A stretch of DNA of 46,680 nt from Clostridia bacterium UC5.1-1D2 (GCA_001304855.1 BBZN01000034.1:1-46680), one strand, 5' to 3'. Shown: positions 29,384 to 40,340, numbered from the stretch's first letter. The notes: generated by a model not told the origin, from the letters alone. Numbers and translations are program-made.

Positions 29384-30416
29384 ATGGTTCGAGCGCATAG
29401 ACAGCAAAAGCTCCAATATCGTGTACAGCCGTATACGCCTGGCCAGAAACTGGGATGAATATACATTTCCCTCCAGGATGACAAAGGATCAGTGCGGCGA
29501 GATGGTGAACCGCCTGAGGGAGGGCCTCAAGGACATGGGGGAACTGGACGGAAGGGAACATCAGTACAGACAGCTGGATGAAGTCCAGGAGCTGGAGAAG
29601 ATGGCCCTGCGGGAGAGGAGAATCCTCAACCTGGCCGCTGTGAACAAGAAGGAGCCTGCCGGCCTTTTTCTATCCGAAGATGAGGGAAGCAGTCTGGTGC
29701 TGGGCGGGGACGACCATATCCGCATACAGCAGCTGGGGGCCGGCCTGTGCCTGGATGAGTTGTGGCAGAAAGCGGACGCCCAGGACGACTATGTGAATGA
29801 ACGGTTCTCCTATGCTTTTGATGAGAAGTACGGATATCTCACCTCCTTCCCCACCAATGTGGGAACCGGATTAAGGGCCTGTGTGGTGCTTCACCTTCCA
29901 ACCCTGTCCCTGGTGAGAAAGTTCCAGAGCATTGTGGCGGATATGAGCCGGTTCGGAACTACGATCAGGGGGCTTTACGGGGAGGGCGGCGACAATTACG
30001 GCGCCCTCTATGAGATATCCAACCAGCGGACCCTGGGACAATCGGAAAAGGAGATCATAGAGCTGGTGACAAAGGCGGCCGCACAGCTGAACAACCAGGA
30101 GATGCGCGTCAGGAGCGCAGCCCTTAACACCCAGCGGCTGGAACGTGAGGACGAGGCATATAAATCCTACGGGGTTTTGAAATATGCAAGAAAGATTGCA
30201 GAGAAGGACGCCAGAATTTTCCTGTCCCAGCTGATGGCGGGGGAGGAGGACGGCCTGATGAAATTTGACAAAAAATGCTCCCTTTACAGCCTGATTATCG
30301 GAATCAAACCGGCAAACCTGAACCTCTGGTCCAGGAGGCCTTTGGATAAGGGAGAGCTAGATGCAGTGAGGGCCGCTTATCTCAGACAGAACCTGCCTGA
30401 GATAGCAGGAGCGTAA
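29376..30416 (+). CDS. mcsB: Protein-arginine kinase McsB
   Basis: Phosphorylates arginines of damaged or regulatory proteins, marking them for ClpC-ClpP. The phosphagen-kinase fold is recognised by S-S-N-I-V-Y-S-R-I-R-L-A-R-N at the start and P-T-N-V-G-T-G-L-R-A near nt 29850 (nucleotide-binding loop). 346 residues, intact, normal length. Downstream clpC starts 24 bases after the stop. Confidence 0.93.
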   Translation: MNRWFERIDSKSSNIVYSRIRLARNWDEYTFPSRMTKDQCGEMVNRLREGLKDMGELDGREHQYRQLDEVQELEKMALRERRILNLAAVNKKEPAGLFLSEDEGSSLVLGGDDHIRIQQLGAGLCLDELWQKADAQDDYVNERFSYAFDEKYGYLTSFPTNVGTGLRACVVLHLPTLSLVRKFQSIVADMSRFGTTIRGLYGEGGDNYGALYEISNQRTLGQSEKEIIELVTKAAAQLNNQEMRVRSAALNTQRLEREDEAYKSYGVLKYARKIAEKDARIFLSQLMAGEEDGLMKFDKKCSLYSLIIGIKPANLNLWSRRPLDKGELDAVRAAYLRQNLPEIAGA

Positions 30417-30440
30417 TACTTGTAAGGAGGACGAAACAAT

Positions 30441-33006
30441 ATGATGGAACGCTATACACCACAGGCCCAGGAAGCCCTGGGACTGGCAGTAGGGGTGGCA
30501 GAAACCTTGAACCACGGCTATGTGGGAACCGAGCATCTGCTCATCGGCCTATTGCAGGAGGGAACCGGCGTGGCAGCCAAGGTGCTGGAAGAAAACGGTG
30601 TTGAGGAGGACAGGGTTACCCAGCTGGTAAGCCAGCTTATCGCCCCAAATCCTGCGGTGCAGACCGCAGACCGCACTGCTTACACACCCAGGCGCGCCGT
30701 GTGATAGAGAACAGCTACCGGGAGGCTGTGCGGTTTAAGGCAGCCCAGATAGGAACAGAGCATATTCTGATTGCCATCCTGAGGGAGGGGGACTGCGTGG
30801 CAAGCCGCCTTCTCAATACAATCGGCGTCAATATCCAGAAGCTTTATATCGATCTTCTGGCAGCTATGGGCGAGGACGCCCCGGCTGTAAAAGACGACCT
30901 TCAGAATCAGAAAACAGGCAGGAGGGGCAACGCCACGCCCACGCTGGACAGCTACAGCCGTAATCTGACCCAGCTGGCCGCCGAGGGCCGCCTGGATCCG
31001 GTTATCGGACGGGAGCAGGAGATACAGCGCCTGATCCAGATTCTCAGCCGCCGCACGAAAAACAATCCATGCCTTATGGGAGAGCCGGGAGTGGGAAAAC
31101 AGCTGTGGTGGAAGGACTGGCCCAGATGATTTCAGCCGGAAATGTTCCTGAAACCATTGCCGGAAAGCGGGTTATGACATTGGATCTGTCCGGTATGGTG
31201 GCAGGTTCCAAATACAGGGGAGAGTTTGAGGAGCGGATTAAGAAGGTGATCTCCGAGGTCATTGATTCAGGGGATGTGCTGTTGTTTATCGATGAGATTC
31301 ATACCATTATCGGAGCCGGAGGCGCGGAAGGCGCCCTGGATGCATCCAACATTTTAAAACCGTCCCTTGCAAGAGGAGAGCTCCAGCTGATCGGGGCAAC
31401 CACCATTAATGAGTACCGCAAGTATATTGAGAAGGACGCTGCGCTGGAGCGGAGGTTTCAGCCGGTTGTGGTGGATGAGCCTTCGGAGGATGAGTCTGTG
31501 GCTATCCTCAAAGGGCTGCGGAGCCGCTACGAAGAGCATCATAAGGTGGAAATCACAGATGACGCTCTGGAGGCTGCGGTGAAACTTTCCAGCCGCTATA
31601 TCAACGACCGGTTCCTCCCGGATAAGGCCATCGATTTGATTGACGAGGCGTCCTCCCGGATAAGGCTTATAAATTACACCAAGCCGTCCAGAATAAAGGA
31701 TTACGAGGCTGAGATAGAGGTTCTGGAGGGGCAGAAGGAGGAGGCCATCAAAAAGGAGGCCTATGAGAATGCCGGTGAGCTGAAAAAGAAACAGGAAAAA
31801 CTTCGTGAGAAAATAAACCAGACTCTGGAGAAATGGCAGAAGGAGAAAGAAACCAGAAAGCTTATAGTCAGCGAGAATGAGATTGCCGATGTAGTGTCCG
31901 GCTGGACCAAGATTCCGGTGAAGAAGCTTGCAGAGGAAGAGTCGGAGCGTCTGAGAAATCTGGAAAGGATCCTTCATCAGCGGGTGGTGGGCCAGGAGGA
32001 GGCGGTAAACGCCATTGCAAAGGCCATCCGCAGGGGCCGGGTGGGGCTTAAGGATCCCAAGCGCCCTATCGGATCCTTCCTGTTTCTGGGGCCTACAGGC
32101 GTAGGCAAGACAGAGCTGTCAAAAGCCCTTGCGGAGGCCATGTTCGGCACAGAGAACGCCTTGATCAGGGTCACATGTCGGAATATATGGAAAAGCACAG
32201 CGTGTCCAAAATGATTGGTTCGCCTCCAGGCTATGTGGGATATGACGAGGGAGGACAGCTCAGCGAGAAGGTGCGCAGGAATCCCTATTCCGTAATTCTG
32301 TTTGACGAGATAGAGAAGGCCCATCCTGATGTGTTTAATATTTTCCTTCAGGTGCTGGACGACGGCCACATCACGGACGCCAGGGGCGTAAGATTGATTT
32401 TAAGAACACCATTATTATCATGACCTCCAACGCAGGGGCTCAGAACATCATATCACCCAAGCGCCTGGGCTTCGGAGTGGTGAGCGATGCAAAGGCGGAT
32501 TACAATTTCATGAAGGAACGGGTTATGGATGAGGTGAAGCGCCTCTTTAAGCCGGAGTTTCTGAACCGTATCGACGAGGTTATCGTGTTCCACCAGCTTA
32601 ACAGGGATCACATTAAAGGGATTGCAGATATTATGGTGGGAATCATTGCCGGAAGATGCAAGTCCAGCTGGGGATCGGGCTGACTGTAACCGACGAGGCC
32701 ATGGAACATCTCATTGATAAGGGCTACGATGAAAAATACGGCGCAAGGCCTCTGAGAAGGACCATCCAGAATCTGGTGGAAGACCGGATGGCTGAGGAAA
32801 TGCTGGATGGGCGCATCAAAGCCGGTTCTTCGGTGGAAGTGGGATACGACGGCGAAAAGCTGGTATTCCGCGTAAAGTCAAAGCGGACTTCCGGCACAAA
32901 AAGGACAGGGGGGAACAAGCCTGAGGCAGGTACAAAGGGAGGGGCAAAGGGGACTTCCAGAGGAAAAGCCGACAGCAAAAAGAAGGTAACAGCTGAAACA
33001 GAGTAA
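30441..33006 (+). CDS. clpC: ATP-dependent unfoldase ClpC
   Basis: Hsp100 chaperone that feeds substrates to ClpP. Clp-N repeats (nt ~30450-30870), first AAA+ module with Walker A G-E-P-G-V-G-K-T (after repair, ~31083) and Walker B L-F-I-D-E-I-H, the M-domain/UVR-like coiled coil (~31690-31870), second AAA+ module with G-P-T-G-V-G-K-T (~32092) and [10 protein letters not shown], then the ClpB-D2 domain. The last ~45 residues are an extra Lys/Gly/Thr-rich tail. Five breaks (about 30693, 31098, 32175, 32390, 32655), all single base losses; repaired length about 856 residues, slightly long because of the tail. An essential-type gene broken five times argues for sequence error, not decay. Confidence 0.93.
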
Positions 33007-33119
33007 AATCTAAATATTTTTAACTGGTCATTTAGCTGGTAGTGTTGTATAATTTTTATGAAAGGCAGATGAGAACAAAAAGTATAATTATTTATTTCAA
33101 TCAGCAGGAGGATAAGAAA

Positions 33120-33535
33120 ATGCCGGTCATTGAGGAATTAATCTGCATCGAGCAGGATGGTACAATTAGTTTTGGCAATTATAAGTTAGGACAGAAGGCC
33201 AAGAAGTCCGATTTTGAATATCAGGGAGATATGTACAAGGTCAAGACCTACAATCAGATTACCAAACTGGAGCGCAACGACATGTTCGTTTACGAGTCTG
33301 TACCGGGAACTGCGGCAGAGCATTTTAAGGTTACGGACGAGGGTGTGGAATTTGCCGTGGAGGGCAGCCAGGATGCACAGATTACCGTCAGCTGGAGAAT
33401 GACACAGACTACGAGGTTTATGTGAATGATATGGCTGTAGGCAGCATGATGACCAATATGAGCGGCAAGCTCAGCGTAAGCGTGGAGCTGGAAGAAGGCA
33501 TAGCTGTTCAGGTAAAGGCAGTTAAAAGAATTTAA
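33120..33535 (+). CDS. Conserved small protein of unknown function
   Basis: 138 residues after one repair near 33392 (GTCCAG read as GTCAG). Predicted soluble and rich in beta strands; two similar halves of alternating strands, no cysteine pairs, no signal peptide. From memory, close relatives are widespread in Lachnospiraceae and are sometimes labelled endosialidase, a name I see no catalytic evidence for. It has its own AGGAGG site and follows clpC by 113 bases. Function unknown. Confidence 0.75.
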
Positions 33536-33603
33536 GTCCGGCAGCGTGTTTCTGAGGTCACGGGCCCGGAAGGCGGACTTGGGACAGGATGAGAATTGAG
33601 ATT

Positions 33604-33631
33604 AAAAGGCTGGAAAATTTTCAGCCTTTTT
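33604..33631 (+). terminator. Rho-independent terminator before radA
   Basis: AAAAGGCTG / CAGCCTTTT stem closing GAAAATTTT, followed by T residues. Confidence 0.75.
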
Positions 33632-33693
33632 CTATGGTTTTGTTCCGGGAGATGTGAACCGGAGGGGACCATGGGGATTTCAGGGAGGACGGC

Positions 33694-35087
33694 ATGGCGA
33701 AAGGAAAGACAACCGCATTTTTCTGCAAGGAGTGCGGATACGAATCATCAAAATGGATGGGACAGTGTCCCGGGTGCAGAGCCTGGAATACGATGGTGGA
33801 GGAGCCGGTGGCAAAGACGCCAGGGGAGTGTCCATGGGACGCATGAGTGGGGAGGGCAGCCGGCGCAGAGAGCTGCAGCTGGTATCCAGGCGAAGCCCTC
33901 TCTTTTGTCCGAGATCGATATAGAGGAGCAGGATCGGATATCTACCGGGTTTAAGGAGCTGGACCGGGTGCTGGGCGACGGTATTGTGGCCGGTTCCCTG
34001 GTGCTGGTGGGAGGGGATCCAGGAATCGGAAAATCCACAATCCTTCTTCAGGTGTGCAGAAATCTGGCAGGGGCAGGACGGAAGGTGCTCTACATATCAG
34101 GTGAGGAGTCGCTGAAGCAGATTAAAATGCGTGCTAACCGCATAGGGACTGTGGAGGGAGATTTGAAGTTCCTGTGCGAGACAAGCCTGGAGCGGATTGA
34201 GCACGCCATAGATACGGAGGCGCCTCATATTGCAGTGATTGACTCCATTCAAACCATGTACAGGGAGGAGATAGGTTCCGCTCCCGGAAGTGTGAGCCAG
34301 GTGAGGGAATCCACAGGCATACTGATGCAGATTGCCAAGAGCAGGGGGATTGCCATCTTTGTTGTGGGCCATGTGACAAAGGAGGGGGTGGTGGCCGGCC
34401 CCAGAGTGCTGGAGCATATGGTAGACACGGTGCTCTATTTTGAAGGGGACAGAAACGCCTCATACCGCATTCTGCGAAGTGTAAAGAACCGTTTCGGATC
34501 TACCAATGAAATCGGGGTTTTTGAGATGCAGGAGCAGGGCTGGTGGAGGTGGAGAATCCTTCCGAGTACATGCTGGACGGCAGGCCGGAACAGGCCTCCG
34601 GCGCAGTAGTGTCCTGCTCATTGGAGGGAACCAGGCCGATCCTTTTGGAAGTTCAGGCCCTGGTTGCAGAGACGAATTTCGGCATGCCGCGCCGTACCGC
34701 CGCAGGAACGGACTATAACCGTGTGAACCTTCTGATGGCAGTGCTGGAAAAGCGGTGCCATTATGAGATGTCACGTTTTGACGCATATGTGAATATAGCA
34801 GGGGGCATGAAGATGAATGAACCGGCATTGGATCTGGCCATTGTCATGGCCCTTATGTCCAGCTACAAGGACAGGCCTGTGGATTCAAAGATGATGGTTT
34901 TTGGCGAGGTAGGACTTTCTGGCGAGGTCCGGGCAGTGTCCCAGGCCGACCAGAGGGTGAGCGAAGCCTGAAACTGGGTTTTACTTCCTGTGTGCTGCCC
35001 AAGGTGTGTATGGATAAAATGAAACCGGCAGAAGGGTTAAAGCTTATAGGGGTGTCCAATGTGAGGGAAGCCATTGGGATTTTATAG
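33694..35087 (+). CDS. radA: DNA repair protein RadA
   Basis: RecA-like helicase acting in recombination branch migration. N-terminal zinc finger C-K-E-C ... C-P-G-C (nt ~33720-33772), RecA-type Walker [10 protein letters not shown] near 34015, the RadA-specific K-N-R-F-G motif near 34483, and a Lon-protease-like C-terminal domain. Breaks near 33822, 33875, 34542 and 34969 (GCCCTG read as GCCTG); the correct stop is 35085-35087. ATG 33694 begins M-A-K-G-K-T, the usual start of the family. Repaired length 465 residues. Confidence 0.93.
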
Positions 35088-35115
35088 GACGGCCATCTTC
35101 TCCTGCTTTTTTATG

Positions 35116-35172
35116 TTGACACGAACATATGTTTGTGATACTATGTAAATACAGGAAACAAACATATGTTCT
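35116..35172 (+). promoter_or_regulatory. Promoter with two LexA-type SOS boxes
   Basis: TTGACA (35116-35121), 17-base spacer, TACTAT (35139-35144). Box 1, CGAACATATGTTTG (35122-35135), fills the spacer and matches 9 of 10 defined positions of CGAAC-N4-GTTCG. Box 2, CAAACATATGTTCT (35159-35172), matches 8 of 10 and lies just past the start site. Two boxes with the same ATAT centre strongly suggest LexA repression. Confidence 0.7.
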
Positions 35173-35271
35173 ATTTGAATGCGTCCGGCTTTGGAATGGG
35201 CAGACAGCTGCGCTATACCGCAGATACTCTGCCCCGCAAAACCGGACAGACTGCAGCAGGAGGTGTACCAT

Positions 35272-35532
35272 ATGAAGATTACAAGGGACAGTTTACACGA
35301 AGTTATGTTTGAGAATCATGATGCCCGGCTGTTGATTGAGGACGTAGTAACCCACACCAGCGCCAATTTATATTACTACCACGGCATGGAGATAACCATG
35401 GAGAAAGCCCTGGATATCTGGTATAAAGCTATGGCTGCCGACGGGGAGGACAGGGAATACGGCGAGAATTACAGCCCAGGCTCATTGCTGAACTTTACCG
35501 GGGATAAAGACCTTCAGGTGGCATGTCCGTGA
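35272..35532 (+). CDS. Unknown small protein, probably SOS-controlled
   Basis: 86 residues from ATG 35272, preceded by AGGAGG; an in-frame ATG at 35179 would add 31 poorly folded residues and has no ribosome site. Soluble, acidic, no membrane helix or LysM domain, so it does not look like the SOS division inhibitor YneA. The C-terminus may be altered: one added G near 35518 would extend it to a stop at 35568-35570. I do not recognise a family. Transcribed from the promoter with two LexA boxes. Confidence 0.55.
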   Translation: MKITRDSLHEVMFENHDARLLIEDVVTHTSANLYYYHGMEITMEKALDIWYKAMAADGEDREYGENYSPGSLLNFTGDKDLQVACP

Positions 35533-35706
35533 CTATATTTTTCTCTCCGTTTAATTATGGAGATGTGTGAACAATTGAATTTATGGTGGCTCTTCTGGAG
35601 TTATGCCTTCTGTGGAAATGAGAGGGGAAAGAACACGGCTCTGCAGCGAGATTGTGACTGAAATCTTCCTACGTGTGAAGGGCTGCATGTGGATAGGGGG
35701 AAGCAT

Positions 35707-36165
35707 ATGAGTATAAAATCATACAGGGGTGAGAAAATTATTGCGGGGCTCACCGCGCGTCTGGAGCCGCCTGACACCCGGTATCCGGACAGTTTCTGTA
35801 AACTTATATTGACTAAGAGGCGTTTGTATATTTTGGAGGATAATTATAACGGTACATATAATACGCTTTTTGTCTTTTCTGTCCAAGGGATACAGAACAT
35901 GCAGGCGCAGCTAAAAGGCTTAAAATATAATAGAACTGTGTTGGGCGAACTATTTACAAATGGTATTATGACGCTGTTTGGAGGAATTACTAATTTTTCA
36001 GGAAAAAAGAAAGAAGAGGATATCCGTTTCGTTATCACCTATGATGAGGGTATGGGGGAATATAAAAAATTATATTTTAAAGATCTGCAATCGAATTCCA
36101 GGCATCTCATTCAGTCTTATCTAAGGTTAAAGCAGTTAAGGGATCGCAGCAGGCGTATAGGATAG
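35707..36165 (+). CDS. Hypothetical protein, possible PH-like fold
   Basis: 152 residues, intact. Alternating beta strands (K-L-I-L-T-K-R-R-L-Y-I-L-E-D-N-Y) and a C-terminal helix resemble bacterial PH-like domains that bind membranes, but this is a weak structural guess. Soluble, basic C-terminus, lower G+C than its neighbours. Start 35707 follows AGGGGG. Could be in the same transcript as the LexA-boxed gene 175 bases upstream. Confidence 0.6.
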   Translation: MSIKSYRGEKIIAGLTARLEPPDTRYPDSFCKLILTKRRLYILEDNYNGTYNTLFVFSVQGIQNMQAQLKGLKYNRTVLGELFTNGIMTLFGGITNFSGKKKEEDIRFVITYDEGMGEYKKLYFKDLQSNSRHLIQSYLRLKQLRDRSRRIG

Positions 36166-36443
36166 TTCCACATTTTTGTGAGCCATATGAAAGCCGTGAT
36201 GACAGGAAGGCTGACTGTTATCAAGTGGAGCGCATATTATAAAGATATCAATTGCAGAAGCAATCATAAAAGAGTAAGTGTACTCTGATAGTAAAACTCA
36301 GAAAGAGACTGTGTTTTATTATTAGGGTACTTTTTTATAGTTTTACACAGAGTAAAGGCGCCCCTTAACCGGCTGATCCGATTCCTGAATTTGCGAAGAG
36401 GGAGGGCCATGCCGCGGCAAATTTTAAAAACGAGGAAATTGAC

Positions 36444-36472
36444 TTGACAAAGCAGAGTATCCATGCTTTAAT
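36444..36472 (+). promoter_or_regulatory. Promoter of the AprA-like operon
   Basis: TTGACA, 17-base spacer, TTTAAT. Confidence 0.65.
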
Positions 36473-36479
36473 ATCTATA

Positions 36480-36507
36480 TGATGCATCATGCATTATACA
36501 TAATGCA
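36480..36507. promoter_or_regulatory. Overlapping palindromic operators
   Basis: ATGATGCATCAT (36480-36491) overlaps TGCATTAT-AC-ATAATGCA (36490-36507), both perfect. They cover the expected transcription start of the AprA-like operon, a typical repressor site. No regulator gene lies next to them. Confidence 0.6.
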
Positions 36508-36662
36508 CACAACAACAAGATGACCGAATCCCTTTGTGCAAGTCCTTCAAATAGATTGATAGGAGGGACAAGAGGACTGTGAGGCCCACACTTTACAAAT
36601 GTCTTTCTGCCCCTTTGTCATAGTAAGTTTTAGATACAAAAAAGAGAGGAAGGAGAAAAAGT

Positions 36663-38608
36663 ATGTTTACAAACGAGTATCAATGGCCATACTCCAACGA
36701 GTTCGGCAAGGAGGAGTCCGTCACCAGCGATATACTGGTGCTGGGCGGCGGCCTTGCCGGCTGCTTTGCCGCTATTTCTGCCGCCCAGAGGGGTAAGAAG
36801 GTAGTATTGGTGGAAAAAGGGGCCACAAAGCGGAGCGGTTCCGCCGGTACAGGCTTCGACCACTACGAATCTGCCTGTACCAATCCCTGCTCCCGGGTGA
36901 CGCCTAAGGAGATCGCCGAGGCCTATGTGGATGAGCAGGATCACTATAGCAACGGCATTCTGCACTATATCGGCTGCCGTGAGAGCTATGACCGCTTGTT
37001 GGATCTGGAACGCTTTGGCGGTAAGATCCGGGATGTGGAGGATGAGTTTAAAGGGGCGGAGTTCCGGGATGACGAGACGAAATTTATGTTCGCCTACGAC
37101 TACAAGAACCGCTATACACTCCGGGTATGGGGTTCCACCTTCAAGCCTGCGCTGTATAATGAGCTTAAAAGGCTGGGCGTCACGATTTATGACCGCACCG
37201 AGGCTACGGCGCTTCTGACGAAAATTGTGGACGGTAAAAAGCGGGGCACAGGGGCTATCGGCATGAACGTACATACCGGCAAGCTGATGGTATTCCAGGC
37301 AAAGGCCGTTATTCTTGCTATGTCCCGTCCGGCCAGGGTATGGCTTTTTAATTCGGATCTGGTGGGACTTTGTGAATTCCGGCCCACTCAATCCATCGGC
37401 AGCGGCCACGCTATGGGCTGGCGGGCAGGGGTGGAGTTTGCCATGATGGAGAAGTCTGTCAAGGGAGAATTTTCTGCCGCAGGACGCAGTTTCCCGCCAT
37501 ATGGAGCAGGCAACAATCACAATACCTGGTACGCCGCTACGCTGGTAGACGCAAGAGGTGTGGAAATACCCTATCTGGATCGGGACGGCAACGTATTGGA
37601 GACGGTTTCACAGCGGTACTATCCGGTGGAAGGACAAAAGTTTTTCCTGAAGGGCGGCGTCATTGACGAACCTAAATATGAATACCGCGGACCTGAAACC
37701 ATGCCCTTCGACGAGCTGATGAAACGGGGATATCAACTGCCTTTCTACGCGGATCTGAGCCGTATGCCGGAGATGGAGCGGAAGGTTATCTGGGGTATGA
37801 TGGTAGGCGAGGAGGGAAAGACCAAGATACCCATTCTCCAAAACTACACCAAGCGAGGCTTTGATCCCACCGAACATGCCCTCCAATGCTATGGCAGCGG
37901 CTGGCAGTCAGCTTCTTTCTGTCCCAGGAGCGGCAGCTTTTCGGCGCACCCGGAGGCATCATGCACGACTGGGATTTAAAGACCAATATCGATGGTATCT
38001 ATGCTGCAGGCGATCAGCTTTTTGGCGCCGACTGCTGCGGCTATGCCTGTTCCACAGGGTACTATGCCGCACGAAAGGCCGTCCGGTATATTGAGAAGGC
38101 AGACCTTATATTGGCCGATCCTGCCGATGTGGCTGCAGAGAAGGAGAGGCTTTACGCGCCTATGTACCGCCAGGAGGGAGTGACATGGAAGGAACTGAAT
38201 TTTGCCATCTCCAAGGCGATGCAGAACTATTGCGGAGGCATCAAATGCAAGGATCTGCTGACCGAGGGGCTGGATCTGCTTTCCAGCTATCGAAAGGAGA
38301 TTGTTCCCCAGCTCTATTGCTTTAATCCCCATGATCTGATGCGGACCCACGAGGTGCTGGATATTCTGGATGTCTCTGAAATGATCCTGCAGGCCTGCCT
38401 TCTGCGGGAATCCAGTTCTAAGTCTCTCTGCTTCGAGCGGAGTGATTTTCCGGAGATGGATCCGGAGAAGGACAGAAGGTTCATCACTGTCCGCCAGGAA
38501 AATGGAAAGGCCGTGGGCGGTTCTGTGAAGCTGGATTATTTTGGCGATTTGGAAAAAGAGTATGAGAAGCGGAATCAGGATTATATTGCAGGAGGTGACA
38601 TAAAATGA
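36663..38608 (+). CDS. AprA/FrdA-like FAD-dependent oxidoreductase
   Basis: Cytoplasmic flavoprotein of the succinate dehydrogenase/fumarate reductase/adenylylsulfate reductase superfamily. FAD-binding D-I-L-V-L-G-G-G-L-A-G-C near residue 25; late FAD motif G-I-Y-A-A-G-D-Q near nt 37997; an extended middle region with R-S-F-P-P-Y-G-A-G-N-N-H-N. Closest in layout to AprA because it pairs with a two-cluster ferredoxin, but no sulfate-activation genes are nearby, so sulfate reduction is not supported. One break near 37920 (TTTCCTG read as TTTCTG). Repaired length 648 residues. No signal peptide. Substrate unknown; the cluster suggests an organic electron acceptor or donor derived from an amino-acid-like compound. 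Confidence 0.8.
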
Positions 38609-38931
38609 AAATGAATGAACTTCGGGCTGTGGTAAGCCCCTGCAGCGCTACTCCGCTGGTGTTTGACGAGAGCAAATGTATTGGCTGTAACAGCTGCGCT
38701 GATATCTGCCAGTGTGATATCATGTTACCCAATCCTGAAAAGGGAAAACACCCCATTGTTATGTATCCCGGAGAGTGCTGGTATTGCGGCGCCTGTGTAA
38801 TGGTGTGTCCCGTCCCCGGCGCCATTGACATACAGCACCCTGTTATGAACCGGGCAAAATTCGTGCCGGTAAAGCCGGAGCCCCGGCCTGTCTCAAATAC
38901 TTTGAATAGGGAGGTTCAGGAACATGAGTGA
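38605..38931 (+). CDS. AprB-like ferredoxin, two 4Fe-4S clusters
   Basis: 108 residues. Cluster motifs C-I-G-C-N-S-C-A-D-I-C (nt ~38677) and C-W-Y-C-G-A-C-V-M-V-C-P (~38779). The pattern and the short extra segments resemble AprB. ATG overlaps the stop of the flavoprotein gene (AATGA), behind AGGAGG, so the two are translationally coupled and very likely one complex. Confidence 0.85.
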   Translation: MKMNELRAVVSPCSATPLVFDESKCIGCNSCADICQCDIMLPNPEKGKHPIVMYPGECWYCGACVMVCPVPGAIDIQHPVMNRAKFVPVKPEPRPVSNTLNREVQEHE

Positions 38932-40305
38932 CAAGAGAGAGATCACAAAGAAGATAGGTTTGTTTGGCTGTATAGCCACCGGAATTGGTGCGATCATTGG
39001 ATCCGGTGTATTTGGAGCCCTTCCTGAGGCCATCAACAGCATAGGGGTTGCAGTGATACCAGCCTACCTGGCTGCTACCATCTATATTATCTGCAATATG
39101 TTTCCCAACGTGTACGCATCCTCTGTAATTCCTACTACAGGCAGCTTTTTCCTCTTTTCCACAAAGCTGATCCATCCGTTTTGCGGCCTTTGGATGACGC
39201 TTCAGGGAATGCTGCAGCCGGCCTTGATCGCTACCTTTGCCGTCCTGTTTGCCGATTATTTTGTATTGCTTTTTCCTGTTTTGGCTGCCTATAAGATTGC
39301 GGTTGGCGTTGTGGTGCTGATTGTCTTTGGAATCATCGCTTATATGGGTAATCATACGTTCGCTTCCGTAAGCTCCGTTATGGTAGTAGTTATGTTGACG
39401 GCTATCATCGTTTACATTATTCTGGGAGCGCCTTATATTGATACCAGCAGGCTGACCATCGGCGAGACATTCCGTTCCGGGGTTAATCTGACCGCTTTTT
39501 CTGCTGCGGTGGGTATGCTCTCATCCACGCTCTCAGGCGCAGGTTCCATATCGCAGATTGCTGACGATATGAAAAATCCGAGAAGAGATATACCTCTGAC
39601 TCTGATTCTTGCTCCTGCCATTGTATGTGTTATCTATGTCCTGATGGCCGTTGTAACAATCGGTGTGATGCCTGACGGCGCGCTTACCAGCCTGGCTGAT
39701 GTGGGCAGCATTTATATGGGCTCGGTACTCCTGAACTTTTTCATTGTGGGAGGGCCTATCTGCGGAATCCTCACCTCCATGGTTCCTGTGGTCATGCTGT
39801 CCTGTGCATTGATCCAGGTTTCCGCTGAAAACAGAGTATTTCCGGAAGCGGTGGCAAAAAGAACCGCTATGGCGTTTCGCCTGTTATTCTGGTTTTTGTA
39901 ATGGGCTTTTCCATTTTTCTTGTTGCATCCGGAATCGGCTTCGGACAGCTGATGACGCTGTTTTCCTTCGTCAACACCCTGTGTGCCGTCCCCACCTGCC
40001 TTGTGCCGTTTTTCCTTAGCCGGAGATATCCCAACGCCTGCCGTCATGCCGGATTGAAGGTGAATGTTGGTTTAGTGTATATTCTGTCCGCTATAGCATT
40101 AGTAGTTTCCGCTTATCTGGCAGTCACCATGTTTATCGAACTGGCAGCAATGAGCCGTATGATTGTGGGCGTAGTTGTCCTGGTCACTGCGTTCTATTTC
40201 GTGGGGCGGGTTCAGTATGTGAAGTCAAAGGGCGGCGATCTGCTGCAGGAGCTGCGGGCTCCCTATCCTGACTGGGAGGCCCGGGAGGCTGCCTGCAAGG
40301 AGTGA
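38924..40305 (+). CDS. APC-superfamily amino-acid-type permease
   Basis: About 460 residues after one repair near 39858, with 12 hydrophobic helices. Helix 1 carries G-I-G-A-I-I-G-S-G-V-F, the hallmark of APC amino acid/polyamine/organocation carriers. Its start overlaps the ferredoxin gene by eight bases. Likely imports the substrate of the operon; substrate class (amino acid, acyl-amino acid, amine) cannot be set from sequence. Confidence 0.85.
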
Positions 40306-40340
40306 TATCCGTTTTCAGTTTTAAATTCAGGAGGATTACT

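Larger units (their letters stand above)
36166..36662. other. Regulatory intergenic region before the AprA-like operon
   Basis: About 500 bases. The first 270 are A+T-rich with no gene I can support. A strong promoter and palindromes at 36444-36507 follow, then about 155 bases of untranslated leader ending in GAGGAAGGAG before ATG 36663. The leader is long enough for an RNA regulator, but I recognise no riboswitch class or T-box. Confidence 0.5.

Noticed and set aside
33120..33535. Endosialidase
   Set aside because: The protein is only 138 residues, without a signal peptide or any sialidase motif; the name in relatives appears to be a carried-over label.
36663..38931. True APS reductase of a sulfate-reducing pathway
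   Set aside because: No sat, dsr or qmo genes are nearby; the operon instead contains a permease and an amidohydrolase.
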